From assembly GCF_004134945.1 (NCBI RefSeq), contig NZ_SBAP01000022.1:1-46935 (forward strand): 46,935 nucleotides of DNA, given 5' to 3'. Below are positions 18,037-26,195 of this stretch, in pieces. Below the pieces are notes generated by a model. That model made no database searches. It was not told where the DNA came from and was given only the letters and a program-made list of their open reading frames with translations. The position numbers were made by a program, and so were the translations under genes. Origin of the DNA: Fusobacterium_C necrophorum_A. Lineage in GTDB: Bacteria > Fusobacteriota > Fusobacteriia > Fusobacteriales > Fusobacteriaceae. Numbering within the stretch: position 1 is the first letter of the stretch; every line of letters starts with the position of its first letter.

Positions 18037-18673
18037 AATTGTAGTAGTTTCTATAGGACCGGGAAGTTTGGACTATATCACGGAAGCAGCAAGAAAAAGA
18101 TTGCAGGAAAGTGATTTGATTTTGGGAAGTATTCGACAGATAGAAGATATAAAAAGGATTTGTTCTCAGGAGTGTCACCTTCATGTTTATAAGAAGATAA
18201 CAGAAATCAAGACCGTGATAGAGGAGAATGCAACGAAACAAATCAGTATTCTGGTTTCCGGCGATAGCGGCTATTATAGTTTGGTTCCCTATTTACAAAA
18301 AGTGCTTGGAGAAAAATTTGACATTATTCCGGGTCTTTCCTCTTTTCAATATTTGTTTTCCAAAATTGGAGAAAACTGGCAAGAATATTATTTAGGAAGT
18401 GTACATGGAAGAAAATTGGATTATTTGCAGGTTTTAGCAGCAGAAAATAAGGGTTTAATATTATTGACCGATGAAGAGGAAAATCCGAAAAAAATTGCAA
18501 AAGAATTGTATGAAAAAGGATTTCGTGGAATAGAGTTGATTATAGGAGAAAATTTATCCTATGAAAATGAAAAAATTTCCTTCTATTTTATTGAAGATTG
18601 GAAGCAAATGCCGGAACATTTTGAAATGAATGTTTGTGTTTGTAAAAAAGGAGAAAACTATGCATATCTATGA
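18029..18673 (+). CDS. cbiE: Cobalt-precorrin-7 C5-methyltransferase
   Basis: CbiE, 214 residues, a SAM-dependent tetrapyrrole methylase. The fold shows at the N-terminal IVVVSIGPGSLDYIT (SAM-binding GPG loop) and the central LVSGDSGYYS. Shorter than other members because CbiT is a separate gene here rather than fused as in CobL. The AGGAGA site lies in the cbiD end, and the gene overlaps the start of cbiT by 14 nt, so the three are probably translationally coupled. Confidence 0.92.
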   Translation: MTRIVVVSIGPGSLDYITEAARKRLQESDLILGSIRQIEDIKRICSQECHLHVYKKITEIKTVIEENATKQISILVSGDSGYYSLVPYLQKVLGEKFDIIPGLSSFQYLFSKIGENWQEYYLGSVHGRKLDYLQVLAAENKGLILLTDEEENPKKIAKELYEKGFRGIELIIGENLSYENEKISFYFIEDWKQMPEHFEMNVCVCKKGENYAYL

Positions 18674-19226
18674 TAAAGAATTCACACAGACGGAATTGCC
18701 GATGACAAAACAGGAAATTCGAGCAGTTTCCATAGCTAAATTGATGTTAAAACCCAATTCTATTTTGATAGATGTCGGAGCCGGGACGGGAACTATCGGG
18801 ATAGAGGCGGCAACATATATGCCACAGGGAAAAGTGTATGCGATTGAAAAAGAAGAAAAAGGTTTGCAAACGATAGAAGAGAATGCAAAGAAATTTGACT
18901 TAAAAAATTTCACCTTACTTCACGGGAAAGCTCCCGAAGCTCTTCCGAAAGTTGCCTATGATAGAATGTTTATCGGTGGTTCTACCGGAAGTTTGCAAGG
19001 TATCATCGAGCATTTTATGGAGTATGGAACGGTAGGAGCTATCTTGGTAATTAATTGTATCACCTTGGAAACGCAGTCAAAAGCAATGGAGATTTTGAAA
19101 CAAAAAGGTTTTGTTGACATTGAACTGGTGCAGGTGCAGGTCAGTCGAGGGAAACAAGTGGGACCTTATACGATGATGTATGGAGAAAATCCGATTTGTA
19201 TTATTAAGGTTGTGAAAAGAAAATAG
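18660..19226 (+). CDS. cbiT: Cobalt-precorrin-6B C15-methyltransferase (decarboxylating)
   Basis: CbiT, 188 residues, a Rossmann-fold SAM methyltransferase that methylates C15 and decarboxylates the C12 acetate. Motif I is LIDVGAGTGTIGIEAA; the N-terminal FTQTELPMTKQEIRAVSIAKL is typical. An earlier ATG at 18630 is in frame, but AAGGAG sits correctly before the ATG at 18660. Last gene of the cbiDET block; the next cluster gene, cbiL, lies 1.4 kb on, past rhuM. Confidence 0.94.
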   Translation: MHIYDKEFTQTELPMTKQEIRAVSIAKLMLKPNSILIDVGAGTGTIGIEAATYMPQGKVYAIEKEEKGLQTIEENAKKFDLKNFTLLHGKAPEALPKVAYDRMFIGGSTGSLQGIIEHFMEYGTVGAILVINCITLETQSKAMEILKQKGFVDIELVQVQVSRGKQVGPYTMMYGENPICIIKVVKRK

Positions 19227-19642
19227 TTTGTTGTAGTAGTTGACAATCACTTGAAAGTAAAACATCTCGTCAAAATTTATGGAATATTTTTAGGAATATA
19301 TTCCATAAAAAGTAAAAAAGATGATGGTTTTCAGAATATATTCCTTGAAAATAATTCTCTAAAGTTTTGGAAATGTATTTTTAAAAAAGTTTGGAATATA
19401 TTCATAAGACTTTTAAATTTAAACAAATAAGGATTTTATTTCTATTATAAAAAACTTTATGCTTATGCATGTTGTTTTTTAGGTTTAGATAGCTCGCCCT
19501 ACGATTGTTTCATGGAAGATGATAAAGATTGGCAAAATTTGAATAATATAGAAATATAAGTGAGAAATCAAGAAATTGAAGTAACCGTAAAAAATAAATG
19601 AATTGAGGGCTTCGATCAATGAAATTGTAAAGGAGCTGGAAG
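19227..19642 (+). other. AT-rich gap with repeated palindromes and a gene remnant
   Basis: A 416-nt gap between cbiT and the RhuM gene. The first half holds the GGAATATATTCC-type palindromes listed separately. From 19432 to about 19560 an open frame without a start reads YYKKLYAYACCFLGLDSSPY and MEDDKDWQNLNNIEI before TAA; I do not recognise it and take it as a fragment. No clear promoter was seen. Confidence 0.5.
19276..19404. repeat. Array of GGAATATATTCC-like palindromes
   Basis: Three related dyads: GGAATATATTCC at 19293-19304 (perfect palindrome), AGAATATATTCC at 19333-19344 and GGAATATATTCA at 19393-19404. The first overlaps a perfect 12-bp hairpin, TTTATGGAATAT (19276-19287) with ATATTCCATAAA (19298-19309). 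Starts are 40 and 60 nt apart. No T-run follows, so this is not a usual terminator; an operator array or remnant of a mobile-element end are possible readings. Confidence 0.6.
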
Positions 19643-20641
19643 ATGAAGAATGATATTATTATTTATAATACAGAAGATGGAAGAGCGAAAATAAACTTGA
19701 AATATGAAGATGGTACGGTTTGGCTGAATCAAAATGAGATTGCAGAGCTTTTTCAAACAAGTAAACAAAACATTAGCAAACATATTAAATCCATATTTCA
19801 AGATAATGAATTAGAAGAAAGTCCAACTGTCAACTATAAGTTGACAGTTCAAAAAGAAGGAAATAGAGATATTCGCAGACAAGTTGCTTATTATTCTTTG
19901 GATATGATTTTAGCTATCGGATATAGAGTACGTTCTGTACGTGGGGTACAATTTAGAAATTATGCTACGACAATTTTGAAAGAATATCTTATCAAAGGTT
20001 TCGCTATGGACGATGAAAGGCTTAAAAACCTTGGTGGGGGCAACTATTTCAAGGAACTTTTAGATAGAATTCGAGATATTCGTTCCTCAGAAAAAGTATT
20101 TTATCGTCAAATTTTGGATTTATTTTCTACCAGTATTGATTATGACTCAAAAAGTGAAGAAGCTAGAAATTTCTTTGCAACGGTTCAAAATAAGATGCAT
20201 TATGCAATTAGTCATAATACAGCAAGTGAGCTTGTTTATTATCGTGTAGATAGTAATAAGGACTTTATGGGATTAACTATTTTCAAAGGAGAGCAGCCCA
20301 CTTTGACTGAGGCTAAGATTGCAAAAAATTATTTAAACGAAAAAGAGTTGAAAAGTCTAAATGCTTTGGTTTCAGGCTATTTAGATTTTGCTGAAAGACA
20401 GGCACAAAAAGAAGTCACAATGACAATGAGAGATTGGGTTGAACATGTAGATAATATTTTAACAGCTACAGGAGAAGACTTATTGAAAGATCATGGAAAA
20501 ATTTCAAGAAAGCAAATGATTGACAAAGTAACAGATGAGTATAAGAAATATAGCCAAAAAACATTGACACAAGTGGAAAAAGATTATCTTGATGAAATAA
20601 AAAGGCTTGAAAAAATAGGAAAAGAAAAAAGTCAAAAATAA
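19643..20641 (+). CDS. RhuM-family protein
   Basis: A 332-residue member of the RhuM ('virulence protein RhuM') family, often found near islands and defence or toxin genes; its molecular function is not established. The N-terminal part looks DNA-binding (YEDGTVWLNQNEIAELFQTS, then KQNISKHIKSIF), followed by YYSLDMILAIGYRVRSVRG and FRNYATTILKEYLIKGFAMD, both typical of the family, and a C-terminal charged helical part. It has a good ribosome site (AAAGGAGCT). The protein appears intact. It interrupts the cobalamin cluster between cbiT and cbiL and reads in the same direction. Confidence 0.85.
   Translation: MKNDIIIYNTEDGRAKINLKYEDGTVWLNQNEIAELFQTSKQNISKHIKSIFQDNELEESPTVNYKLTVQKEGNRDIRRQVAYYSLDMILAIGYRVRSVRGVQFRNYATTILKEYLIKGFAMDDERLKNLGGGNYFKELLDRIRDIRSSEKVFYRQILDLFSTSIDYDSKSEEARNFFATVQNKMHYAISHNTASELVYYRVDSNKDFMGLTIFKGEQPTLTEAKIAKNYLNEKELKSLNALVSGYLDFAERQAQKEVTMTMRDWVEHVDNILTATGEDLLKDHGKISRKQMIDKVTDEYKKYSQKTLTQVEKDYLDEIKRLEKIGKEKSQK
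19825..19849. repeat. Perfect hairpin inside the RhuM gene
   Basis: AACTGTCAACT (19825-19835), loop ATA, AGTTGACAGTT (19839-19849): an 11-bp perfect inverted repeat within codons for PTVNYKLTVQ, a part of the RhuM family that I expect to be variable. Confidence 0.7.
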
Positions 20642-20658
20642 AAAAAAGGAGCTTTTGA

Positions 20659-21381
20659 ATGAATAATAAATTTTATGGAATTGGAGTAGGAGTGGGAGAT
20701 CCGGAAGAAATCACTTTAAAAGCAATCAATATCTTAAAAAAATTAGATGTGGTTGTTTTACCGGAGGCAAAAAAAGATGAGGGTAGTGTAGCCTATGAAA
20801 TTACAAAGCAATATATGAAAGAAGAGATTGAAAAAGTATTTATGGAATTTCCCATGCTAAAATCTTTAGAGGAAAGAAGAGAAGCACGAAAAAGAAATGC
20901 CATGTTCATTCAAGAATTATTGGAACAAGGGAAAAATGTCGGTTTTTTGACAATAGGAGATACGATGACGTATAGTACTTATGTTTATTTATTGGAACAT
21001 TTACCTGAAAAATATTTGGTAGAAACCGTTCCTGGAATTTCTTCCTTTGTGGATATGGCTTCTCGTTTCAACTTTCCTTTAATGATAGGAGAAGAATCCT
21101 TAAAAGTGGTTTCATTAAATCCCAAAATGGATATTGAGGCGGAAATCGCTTCCGCAGACAATATTGTTTTTATGAAAGTCAGTCGAAGTTTTGAGAGATT
21201 GAAGCAAGCTATCCTTGCAACGGGGAATCAAGAAAATGTGATTATGGTATCTAACTGTGGAAAAGAAAATCAAGTAGTTGCTTATAATATTGAAGAATTA
21301 GAGGAAGAAGACATTCCTTATTTTACAACCTTAATTTTGAAAAAAGGGGGAATGAAACAATGGAGAAAGTTTACTTTATAG
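20659..21381 (+). CDS. cbiL: Cobalt-factor II C20-methyltransferase
   Basis: CbiL, 240 residues, a tetrapyrrole methylase that adds the C20 methyl using SAM. The N-terminal GIGVGVGDPEEITLKAINIL and the segment FLTIGDTMTYSTYVYLLEHL are CbiL-type wording; ETVPGISSF follows. The start has AAAGGAGC upstream, 17 nt after the RhuM stop. Its end overlaps cbiF by 22 nt. Confidence 0.93.
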   Translation: MNNKFYGIGVGVGDPEEITLKAINILKKLDVVVLPEAKKDEGSVAYEITKQYMKEEIEKVFMEFPMLKSLEERREARKRNAMFIQELLEQGKNVGFLTIGDTMTYSTYVYLLEHLPEKYLVETVPGISSFVDMASRFNFPLMIGEESLKVVSLNPKMDIEAEIASADNIVFMKVSRSFERLKQAILATGNQENVIMVSNCGKENQVVAYNIEELEEEDIPYFTTLILKKGGMKQWRKFTL

Positions 21382-22127
21382 GAGCGGGACCGGGAGATCC
21401 TGAACTGATTACTGTCAAAGGACAACGCTTGGTGAAAGAAGCGGATATTATCATTTATGCAGGATCTTTGGTGCCGAAACAAGTCATTGATTGCCATAAG
21501 GAGGGAGCAGAAATTTATAATTCCGCCTCTATGACTTTAGAAGAAGTGGTATCTGTGATGAAAGAAGGAATTTTTTCCGGGAAAAAAGTGGCTAGAGTGC
21601 ATACGGGGGATCCTGCTATCTTTGGAGCTCATCGGGAACAAATGGATTTATTGGATGAATATGGAATTGATTATGAAGTGATTCCCGGAGTCAGTTCTTT
21701 TTTGGCTTCGGCGGCAGCGATCAAAAAAGAATTTACCTTACCCAATATTTCACAAACTGTTATTTGTACCAGATTGGAGGGAAGAACTCCGGTTCCGGAA
21801 AGAGAAAGTTTGGAAAGTTTAGCAAGCCACCGAGCTTCCATGGCTATATTTTTGTCCGTACACATGATAGGAGAAGTTGTCAAACGATTGGAAACTTCTT
21901 ACCCGAAAGAAACTCCCATTGCAGTCGTACAGAGAGCAACTTGGGAAGATCAGAAAATTGTGATGGGAACCTTGGAAAACATTGAAGTGAAGGTGAGAGA
22001 AGCAAAAATTGAAAAAACGGCACAGATTTTAGTTGGAGATTTTTTGGGAAATGAATATGAGAAATCAAAGTTGTATGATAAATATTTTACTCATGAATAT
22101 CGAAAGGGAATCAAGCAAAAAATATAG
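21360..22127 (+). CDS. cbiF: Cobalt-precorrin-4 C11-methyltransferase
   Basis: CbiF (CobM), 255 residues, a SAM-dependent methylase acting at C11. Signatures are FIGAGPGDPELITVKGQRLV, ADIIIYAGSLVP, ARVHTGDPAIFGA and VIPGVSSFLASAAA. The ribosome site AAGGGGGA lies in the end of cbiL. Confidence 0.95.
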   Translation: MEKVYFIGAGPGDPELITVKGQRLVKEADIIIYAGSLVPKQVIDCHKEGAEIYNSASMTLEEVVSVMKEGIFSGKKVARVHTGDPAIFGAHREQMDLLDEYGIDYEVIPGVSSFLASAAAIKKEFTLPNISQTVICTRLEGRTPVPERESLESLASHRASMAIFLSVHMIGEVVKRLETSYPKETPIAVVQRATWEDQKIVMGTLENIEVKVREAKIEKTAQILVGDFLGNEYEKSKLYDKYFTHEYRKGIKQKI

Positions 22128-22135
22128 TATTATGA

Positions 22136-22411
22136 AATTTTAAATCAGAAAATGACACAGTAGAAGAAAAAAGTGACATAGTAGAAGGAAAAAGTGACAC
22201 AGTACATAAGTATGAATTTGAAATTTTAGAATACTGCAAAGAAGCTCGAAGTAAAAAAGAAATTATGACTTATTTAAATATGAATTCATCAAGTTATGTA
22301 AGCAGAAAAATTTTAATTCCTTTAATACAAAAAGGAAAGTTACAGTATACAAATCCTAATAAAAATGCTAAGAATCAAAAATATATATCTATGTTAGAGA
22401 AGCTGGATTGA
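22136..22411 (+). pseudogene. C-terminal winged-helix remnant of a Fic- or AAA-type accessory protein
   Basis: An open frame of 91 codons without a start at its head. It begins with a threefold imperfect repeat, NDTVEEK, SDIVEGK, SDTVHK, then reads FEILEYCKEARSKKEIMTYL, SRKILIPLIQKGKLQYTNPN and NAKNQKYISMLEKLD. This is the usual tail of AlbA/AAA-4 or Fic family proteins: a short linker repeat followed by a winged helix. The catalytic part is gone. It fills the gap between cbiF and cbiG. Confidence 0.6.
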
Positions 22412-22420
22412 AAAAGAAGT

Positions 22421-22520
22421 TTTTATAAAACCGGCACTCTCTAAACCGCAACTTTGACAGAAGATAAGGAGAATGGAGAAAGGAAGGCGCTTTTATGAAA
22501 CTGGCATTCTGGACCGTGAC
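22421..22520 (+). repeat. Imperfect direct repeat of the cbiG start
   Basis: Copy 1 at 22421-22452 (begins TTTTATAAAACCGGCACTCT) and copy 2 at 22491-22520 (begins TTTTATGAAACTGGCATTCT), the second spanning the cbiG ATG. In the first 20 bases they differ only by transitions at three positions; the following ACCG is shared too. In copy 1 the start codon is ATA. Confidence 0.7.
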
Positions 22521-23514
22521 AAGAGGAGCAGGAGAGATTGCAAAAGAATATGCGGAAATATTGACTTCCCATTTTGAGGAAGGCGAGATAGTTGTTTACA
22601 CTTTGGGAAAATTTTCTATTATTGATACTATACAAATAAAAGATTTTACAATGGAATTGGAAAAGGAATTTCAAAACTATGATACCCATATCTTTCTTAT
22701 GGCAAGTGGAATTGTGATAAGAAAAATAGCTCCTCTGATAAAATCGAAAGACACTGATCCTGCTGTTCTCCTAATAGATGAGGGAAAACATTTTGTAGTT
22801 TCTTTGTTGTCCGGGCATTTGGGAGGAGCCAATGAGATGACCTATCGGTTATCGGAGGCATTAAATTTAATTCCCGTTATTTCAACAAGTTCAGACGTCA
22901 CAGGAAAAATTGCAGTGGATACAATTTCTCAAAAATTGCAGGCAGAATTGGAAGATTTACAGTCAGCAAAAGAGGTCACCTCTCTGATCGTGGACGGAAA
23001 AAAAGTGGAAATACTGTTGCCTGAAAATGTGAAAATTCGAAAAAATCCTGAGACAAATACCAATCCCGAAGGAGTGATTTTGCTCTCCAATAAGAAAACA
23101 TTACAAATAACAAGATTATATCCTCAAAATTTGATTTTGGGAATCGGTTGTAAAAAAGATACCGAAGCCATAGAGATTGTAGAAGCCATAGAAACTGTTA
23201 TGGGAAAACATAATTTAGATATGAGAAGTGTGAAACATATTGCTACAGTAGATGTCAAAAAAGAGGAAGCAGGTTTGATAAGAGCGAGTGAAATGCTCCG
23301 AAAAAATTTAGTTATCATTGGAAGAGAAGAGATCAAGAGAGTGCAGCATAGCTTTGAAGGGTCGGATTTTGTAGAAAGGAACATTGGTGTCAGGGCGGTG
23401 TCGGAGCCTGTTGCTTATTTGTCTTCTTCGAGAACAGGACATTTCTTGGAGAGAAAAGCAAAGTACAAGGGAATTACCATTTCTATCTATGAGGAGGAAA
23501 TCAAGAGTGAATAA
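22495..23514 (+). CDS. cbiG: Cobalt-precorrin-5A hydrolase
   Basis: CbiG, 339 residues. It opens the ring lactone and releases the C20 carbon as acetaldehyde in the anaerobic pathway. The N-terminal domain has MASGIVIRKIAPLIKSKDTDPAV and SLLSGHLGGANEMTYRL. The C-terminal domain has LILGIGCKKDTE and the late SEPVAYLSSSRTG. The start has a GGAAGG site. Confidence 0.94.
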   Translation: MKLAFWTVTRGAGEIAKEYAEILTSHFEEGEIVVYTLGKFSIIDTIQIKDFTMELEKEFQNYDTHIFLMASGIVIRKIAPLIKSKDTDPAVLLIDEGKHFVVSLLSGHLGGANEMTYRLSEALNLIPVISTSSDVTGKIAVDTISQKLQAELEDLQSAKEVTSLIVDGKKVEILLPENVKIRKNPETNTNPEGVILLSNKKTLQITRLYPQNLILGIGCKKDTEAIEIVEAIETVMGKHNLDMRSVKHIATVDVKKEEAGLIRASEMLRKNLVIIGREEIKRVQHSFEGSDFVERNIGVRAVSEPVAYLSSSRTGHFLERKAKYKGITISIYEEEIKSE

Positions 23515-24250
23515 AGGAAAAATTTATGTTGTGGGAATTGGACCCGGAAATATGGAAGATATTAGTGTCAGAGCGTATCGAATTCTCAAAGAAGCAGATG
23601 TGATTGCGGGCTATACTACCTATATAGAATTGGTTCGAGCAGAGTTTCAAGACAAAGAATTTTGTGTTTCCGGAATGAAACGGGAGGTAGAGCGATGTCA
23701 AGAAGTATTGGAACTTGCAAGTCAAGGGAAAAAAGTTGCTTTAATCAGTAGTGGCGATTCAGGAATTTACGGTATGGCAGGGATTATGCTGGAAGTCGCC
23801 ATGGACAGTGAAATAGAGGTGGAAGTGATACCGGGAATCACTTCTACAATTGCAGGAGCTGCTTTGGTTGGGGCACCTTTGATGCATGATCAGGTTTTGA
23901 TTAGTTTAAGTGATTTATTGACGGATTGGGAAGTCATTAAAAGAAGATTGGAAGCAGCCGGTCAGGGAGACTTTGTCATTTCTTTATACAATCCGAGGAG
24001 CAAAAAGAGAGTCAATCAGATTCAAGAAGCAAGAGAGATTCTATTGAAATACAAAAAATCATCTACTCCTGTGGCTTTGTTACGTCATATTGGGAGAAAG
24101 GAAGAAAATTATGATCTATGTACTTTGGAAAATTTCTTAGACTATGAGATTGATATGTTTACGATTGTACTGATTGGAAATTCAAATAGTTATATAAAAA
24201 ATGGAAAAATGATTACCCCAAGGGGATATCAGGAAAAATATGAATATTGA
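23507..24250 (+). CDS. cbiH: Cobalt-precorrin-3 C17-methyltransferase
   Basis: CbiH (CobJ), 247 residues, which methylates C17 with ring contraction. Signatures are KIYVVGIGPGNMEDISVRAY, IAGYTTYIELV, LISSGDSGIYGMAGIMLE, VIPGITS and FVISLYNPRSKKR. I choose the GTG at 23507 because AGGAGG lies eight bases before it and it directly starts the conserved strand; ATGs further upstream would add residues from the cbiG overlap. The GTG start lies inside the cbiG stop region (8-nt overlap). Confidence 0.92.
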   Translation: MNKGKIYVVGIGPGNMEDISVRAYRILKEADVIAGYTTYIELVRAEFQDKEFCVSGMKREVERCQEVLELASQGKKVALISSGDSGIYGMAGIMLEVAMDSEIEVEVIPGITSTIAGAALVGAPLMHDQVLISLSDLLTDWEVIKRRLEAAGQGDFVISLYNPRSKKRVNQIQEAREILLKYKKSSTPVALLRHIGRKEENYDLCTLENFLDYEIDMFTIVLIGNSNSYIKNGKMITPRGYQEKYEY

Positions 24251-24271
24251 CAAGGAAAGAAAGGGGAAAAG

Positions 24272-25033
24272 ATGATTTGGATCATTGGAGGAACAAAAGA
24301 TTCCAGAGATTTCTTGGAAAGTGTTTCTCAAAAAAGGAGAGATATTGTGGTGTCCACAGCGACCGCCTATGGGGGAAAATTGCTAGAAGGATTGGGAGTA
24401 GAGGTTCATACAAAAGCTATGAATGTTATAGAGATGAAAGAATTTGTAGAAAAATTCTCGGTTACTTGTATTGTCGATATGAGCCATCCCTATGCCTATG
24501 AAGTTTCTCAGAATGCAATTCAAGTCGCAGAAGAGCTGAAATTGGAATATTATCGCTTTGAAAGAAAGTTATTGGAATGTTTTGCGAAGAACTATAAAAT
24601 ATTTTCATCCATAGAGGAGATATTGGGATATTTGGAACAGAAAACAGGCAATATATTGGTTACCCTAGGAAGTAATTTATTGCCTAAATTTAAATTGTTT
24701 TCGAGAAAAAAGGATTGTTATTTTCGTATGTTACCGAAGTGGGATATGGTAAAAAAAGCGGAAGAGCAGGAGATTCTTCCCAAACAGATTTTGGCTATGC
24801 AGGGACCTTTTTCCAAAGAAATGAATGTAGCTATGATTCATCAATATGAGATTCAATATTTGATTACAAAAAGATCAGGAGATACAGGAGGGGAGAGAGA
24901 AAAAAGGGAAGCGGCAAATGAAACGGGAGTTGAAATCTTATACTTGGATAGACCGCAAATAGTTTATCCCAGTGTTTCGGAAGATTGGAAAGAAATTGAA
25001 GAGAAAATAGAAAAAAATCCAAGGAAGCAGTAA
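24272..25033 (+). CDS. cbiJ: Cobalt-precorrin-6A reductase
   Basis: CbiJ (CobK), 253 residues, which reduces the corrin ring of cobalt-precorrin-6A with a nicotinamide cofactor. The N-terminal IIGGTKDSRDFLE, TATAYGGKLLEG, VDMSHPYAYEVSQNAIQVAE and the later LVTLGSNLLPKF match the family. The AAGGGG site precedes the ATG. Last gene of the cobalamin cluster, followed by a terminator. Confidence 0.92.
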   Translation: MIWIIGGTKDSRDFLESVSQKRRDIVVSTATAYGGKLLEGLGVEVHTKAMNVIEMKEFVEKFSVTCIVDMSHPYAYEVSQNAIQVAEELKLEYYRFERKLLECFAKNYKIFSSIEEILGYLEQKTGNILVTLGSNLLPKFKLFSRKKDCYFRMLPKWDMVKKAEEQEILPKQILAMQGPFSKEMNVAMIHQYEIQYLITKRSGDTGGEREKREAANETGVEILYLDRPQIVYPSVSEDWKEIEEKIEKNPRKQ

Positions 25034-25049
25034 GCATACTTGGATTTTT
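25013..25049. terminator. Intrinsic terminator after cbiJ
   Basis: AAAAATCCAAG (25013-25023) pairs with CTTGGATTTTT (25039-25049), an 11-bp stem with a 15-nt loop ending in a T-run. The A-run on the other side makes it usable in both directions, between convergent cbiJ and the permease remnant. Confidence 0.8.
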
Positions 25050-25062
25050 ACATTTCCGGGAA

Positions 25063-26031
25063 TTACATCATAATATTCTTATTTTTAGAAACTTTCATAA
25101 AGATCACTAAGGAAAGCATCGTGACAGAACTCAAGATAGCTGCAAGGGCGGCTGCAACTCCATAACTTCCTCTTGATACATAAGTATAAATTTGAATGGT
25201 CAAGGTAATTGTCTTGTAATTATATAAAATTACTCCTGAAGATAATTCTGTAATAATAGTAATCCAACTTAAAAGAGCTCCGGAGATTACTCCATTTAAC
25301 ATCATAGGAACAGTAACTTGAAAGAACGTTTTCAATTTGGAAGTTCCTAAACTGATAGCAGCTTCTTCAATGGATAATGGAATTTGTTGCAAAATTGCAA
25401 CGGAAGAACGTACGGTATAAGCATTTCTTCTGATAACAAGAGCAATAATCATAATAAGGAAAGTTCCTACCAAAGTGAAATTGGGTTTGTTAAACCCCGT
25501 AATTAAGGCAATTCCTATAACCGATCCGGGAATCACTTGTGGAACCATAGATAAGGTATCCAGCACTTTATTTAATTTTGAATTTCGTCTGACTGCAAGA
25601 TATGCAATTAAGACAGAGATCAAAATAATGAAACACAGAGCTGTCCCTCCAATGAAGAAAGTATTCTTAATAGCTGTCCTTACTTTACGGAATGCTTCTA
25701 TATAACTGTTAAAAGAGTATCCGGCTACGAATAGCTTTCCGGAAGTATTTTGGAAGGAAGTATAGAATACATAAAGTTGAGGAGCATAGGCAAGAAAGAC
25801 AATACCATAGCAGAATATATGAGCGAATATCGCTTTGATTCCTTTCACTTCCTTTGCTTCAATAGGATGCAAAGCATTCATAGTAAATCTGAATTTACTG
25901 TTGATATATTTTTGAATTAAGAAAATAATAGTCGTAATCGTAATGGCAATAATGCTGATGGCTGCTGCAAAGTTTTTGTCCGTTCCTGTTTCATTCATAA
26001 ATTGATTATAAATTTCAACAGGGAAGGTACG
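25063..26031 (-). pseudogene. C-terminal half of an iron-type ABC permease (FbpB-like), truncated
   Basis: From the ATG at 25998 this reads 311 residues: one membrane helix, a loop, then a complete second permease domain with the EAA loop IEEAAISLGTSKLKTFFQ. Full FbpB-type permeases are about 550 residues. Frame-preserving homology-like wording (RTFPVEIYNQF) continues upstream of the ATG to 26031 and then stops making sense, so the first half is deleted. A strong GGAGG site and ATG at 26054 open a 19-codon hydrophobic frame that stops in an ATGA overlap with the 25998 ATG. It looks like the original gene start now joined out of frame. The protein may still be made by coupling, but no partner ATPase or binding protein is adjacent. 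Confidence 0.65.
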
Positions 26032-26195
26032 ATTAATTTTATTATTTTTTTCATTGCCTTCCTCCTTGAGATTTATTTGAATTATTTTTATAAAAAATGT
26101 ATCTTTTACGAAATGATAGTAATTTTATAAAAGATTTCTTATTGTAATTTTACTATAAAATGTTAAATAAATCCACCTTTTTCATAATCTTACGA

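Noticed and set aside
22136..22210. Short tandem repeats (AGTGACACAGTAGAAG-like) as a possible CRISPR
   Set aside because: Only three imperfect copies, no spacers, and they encode a peptide linker repeat in frame with a winged-helix remnant.
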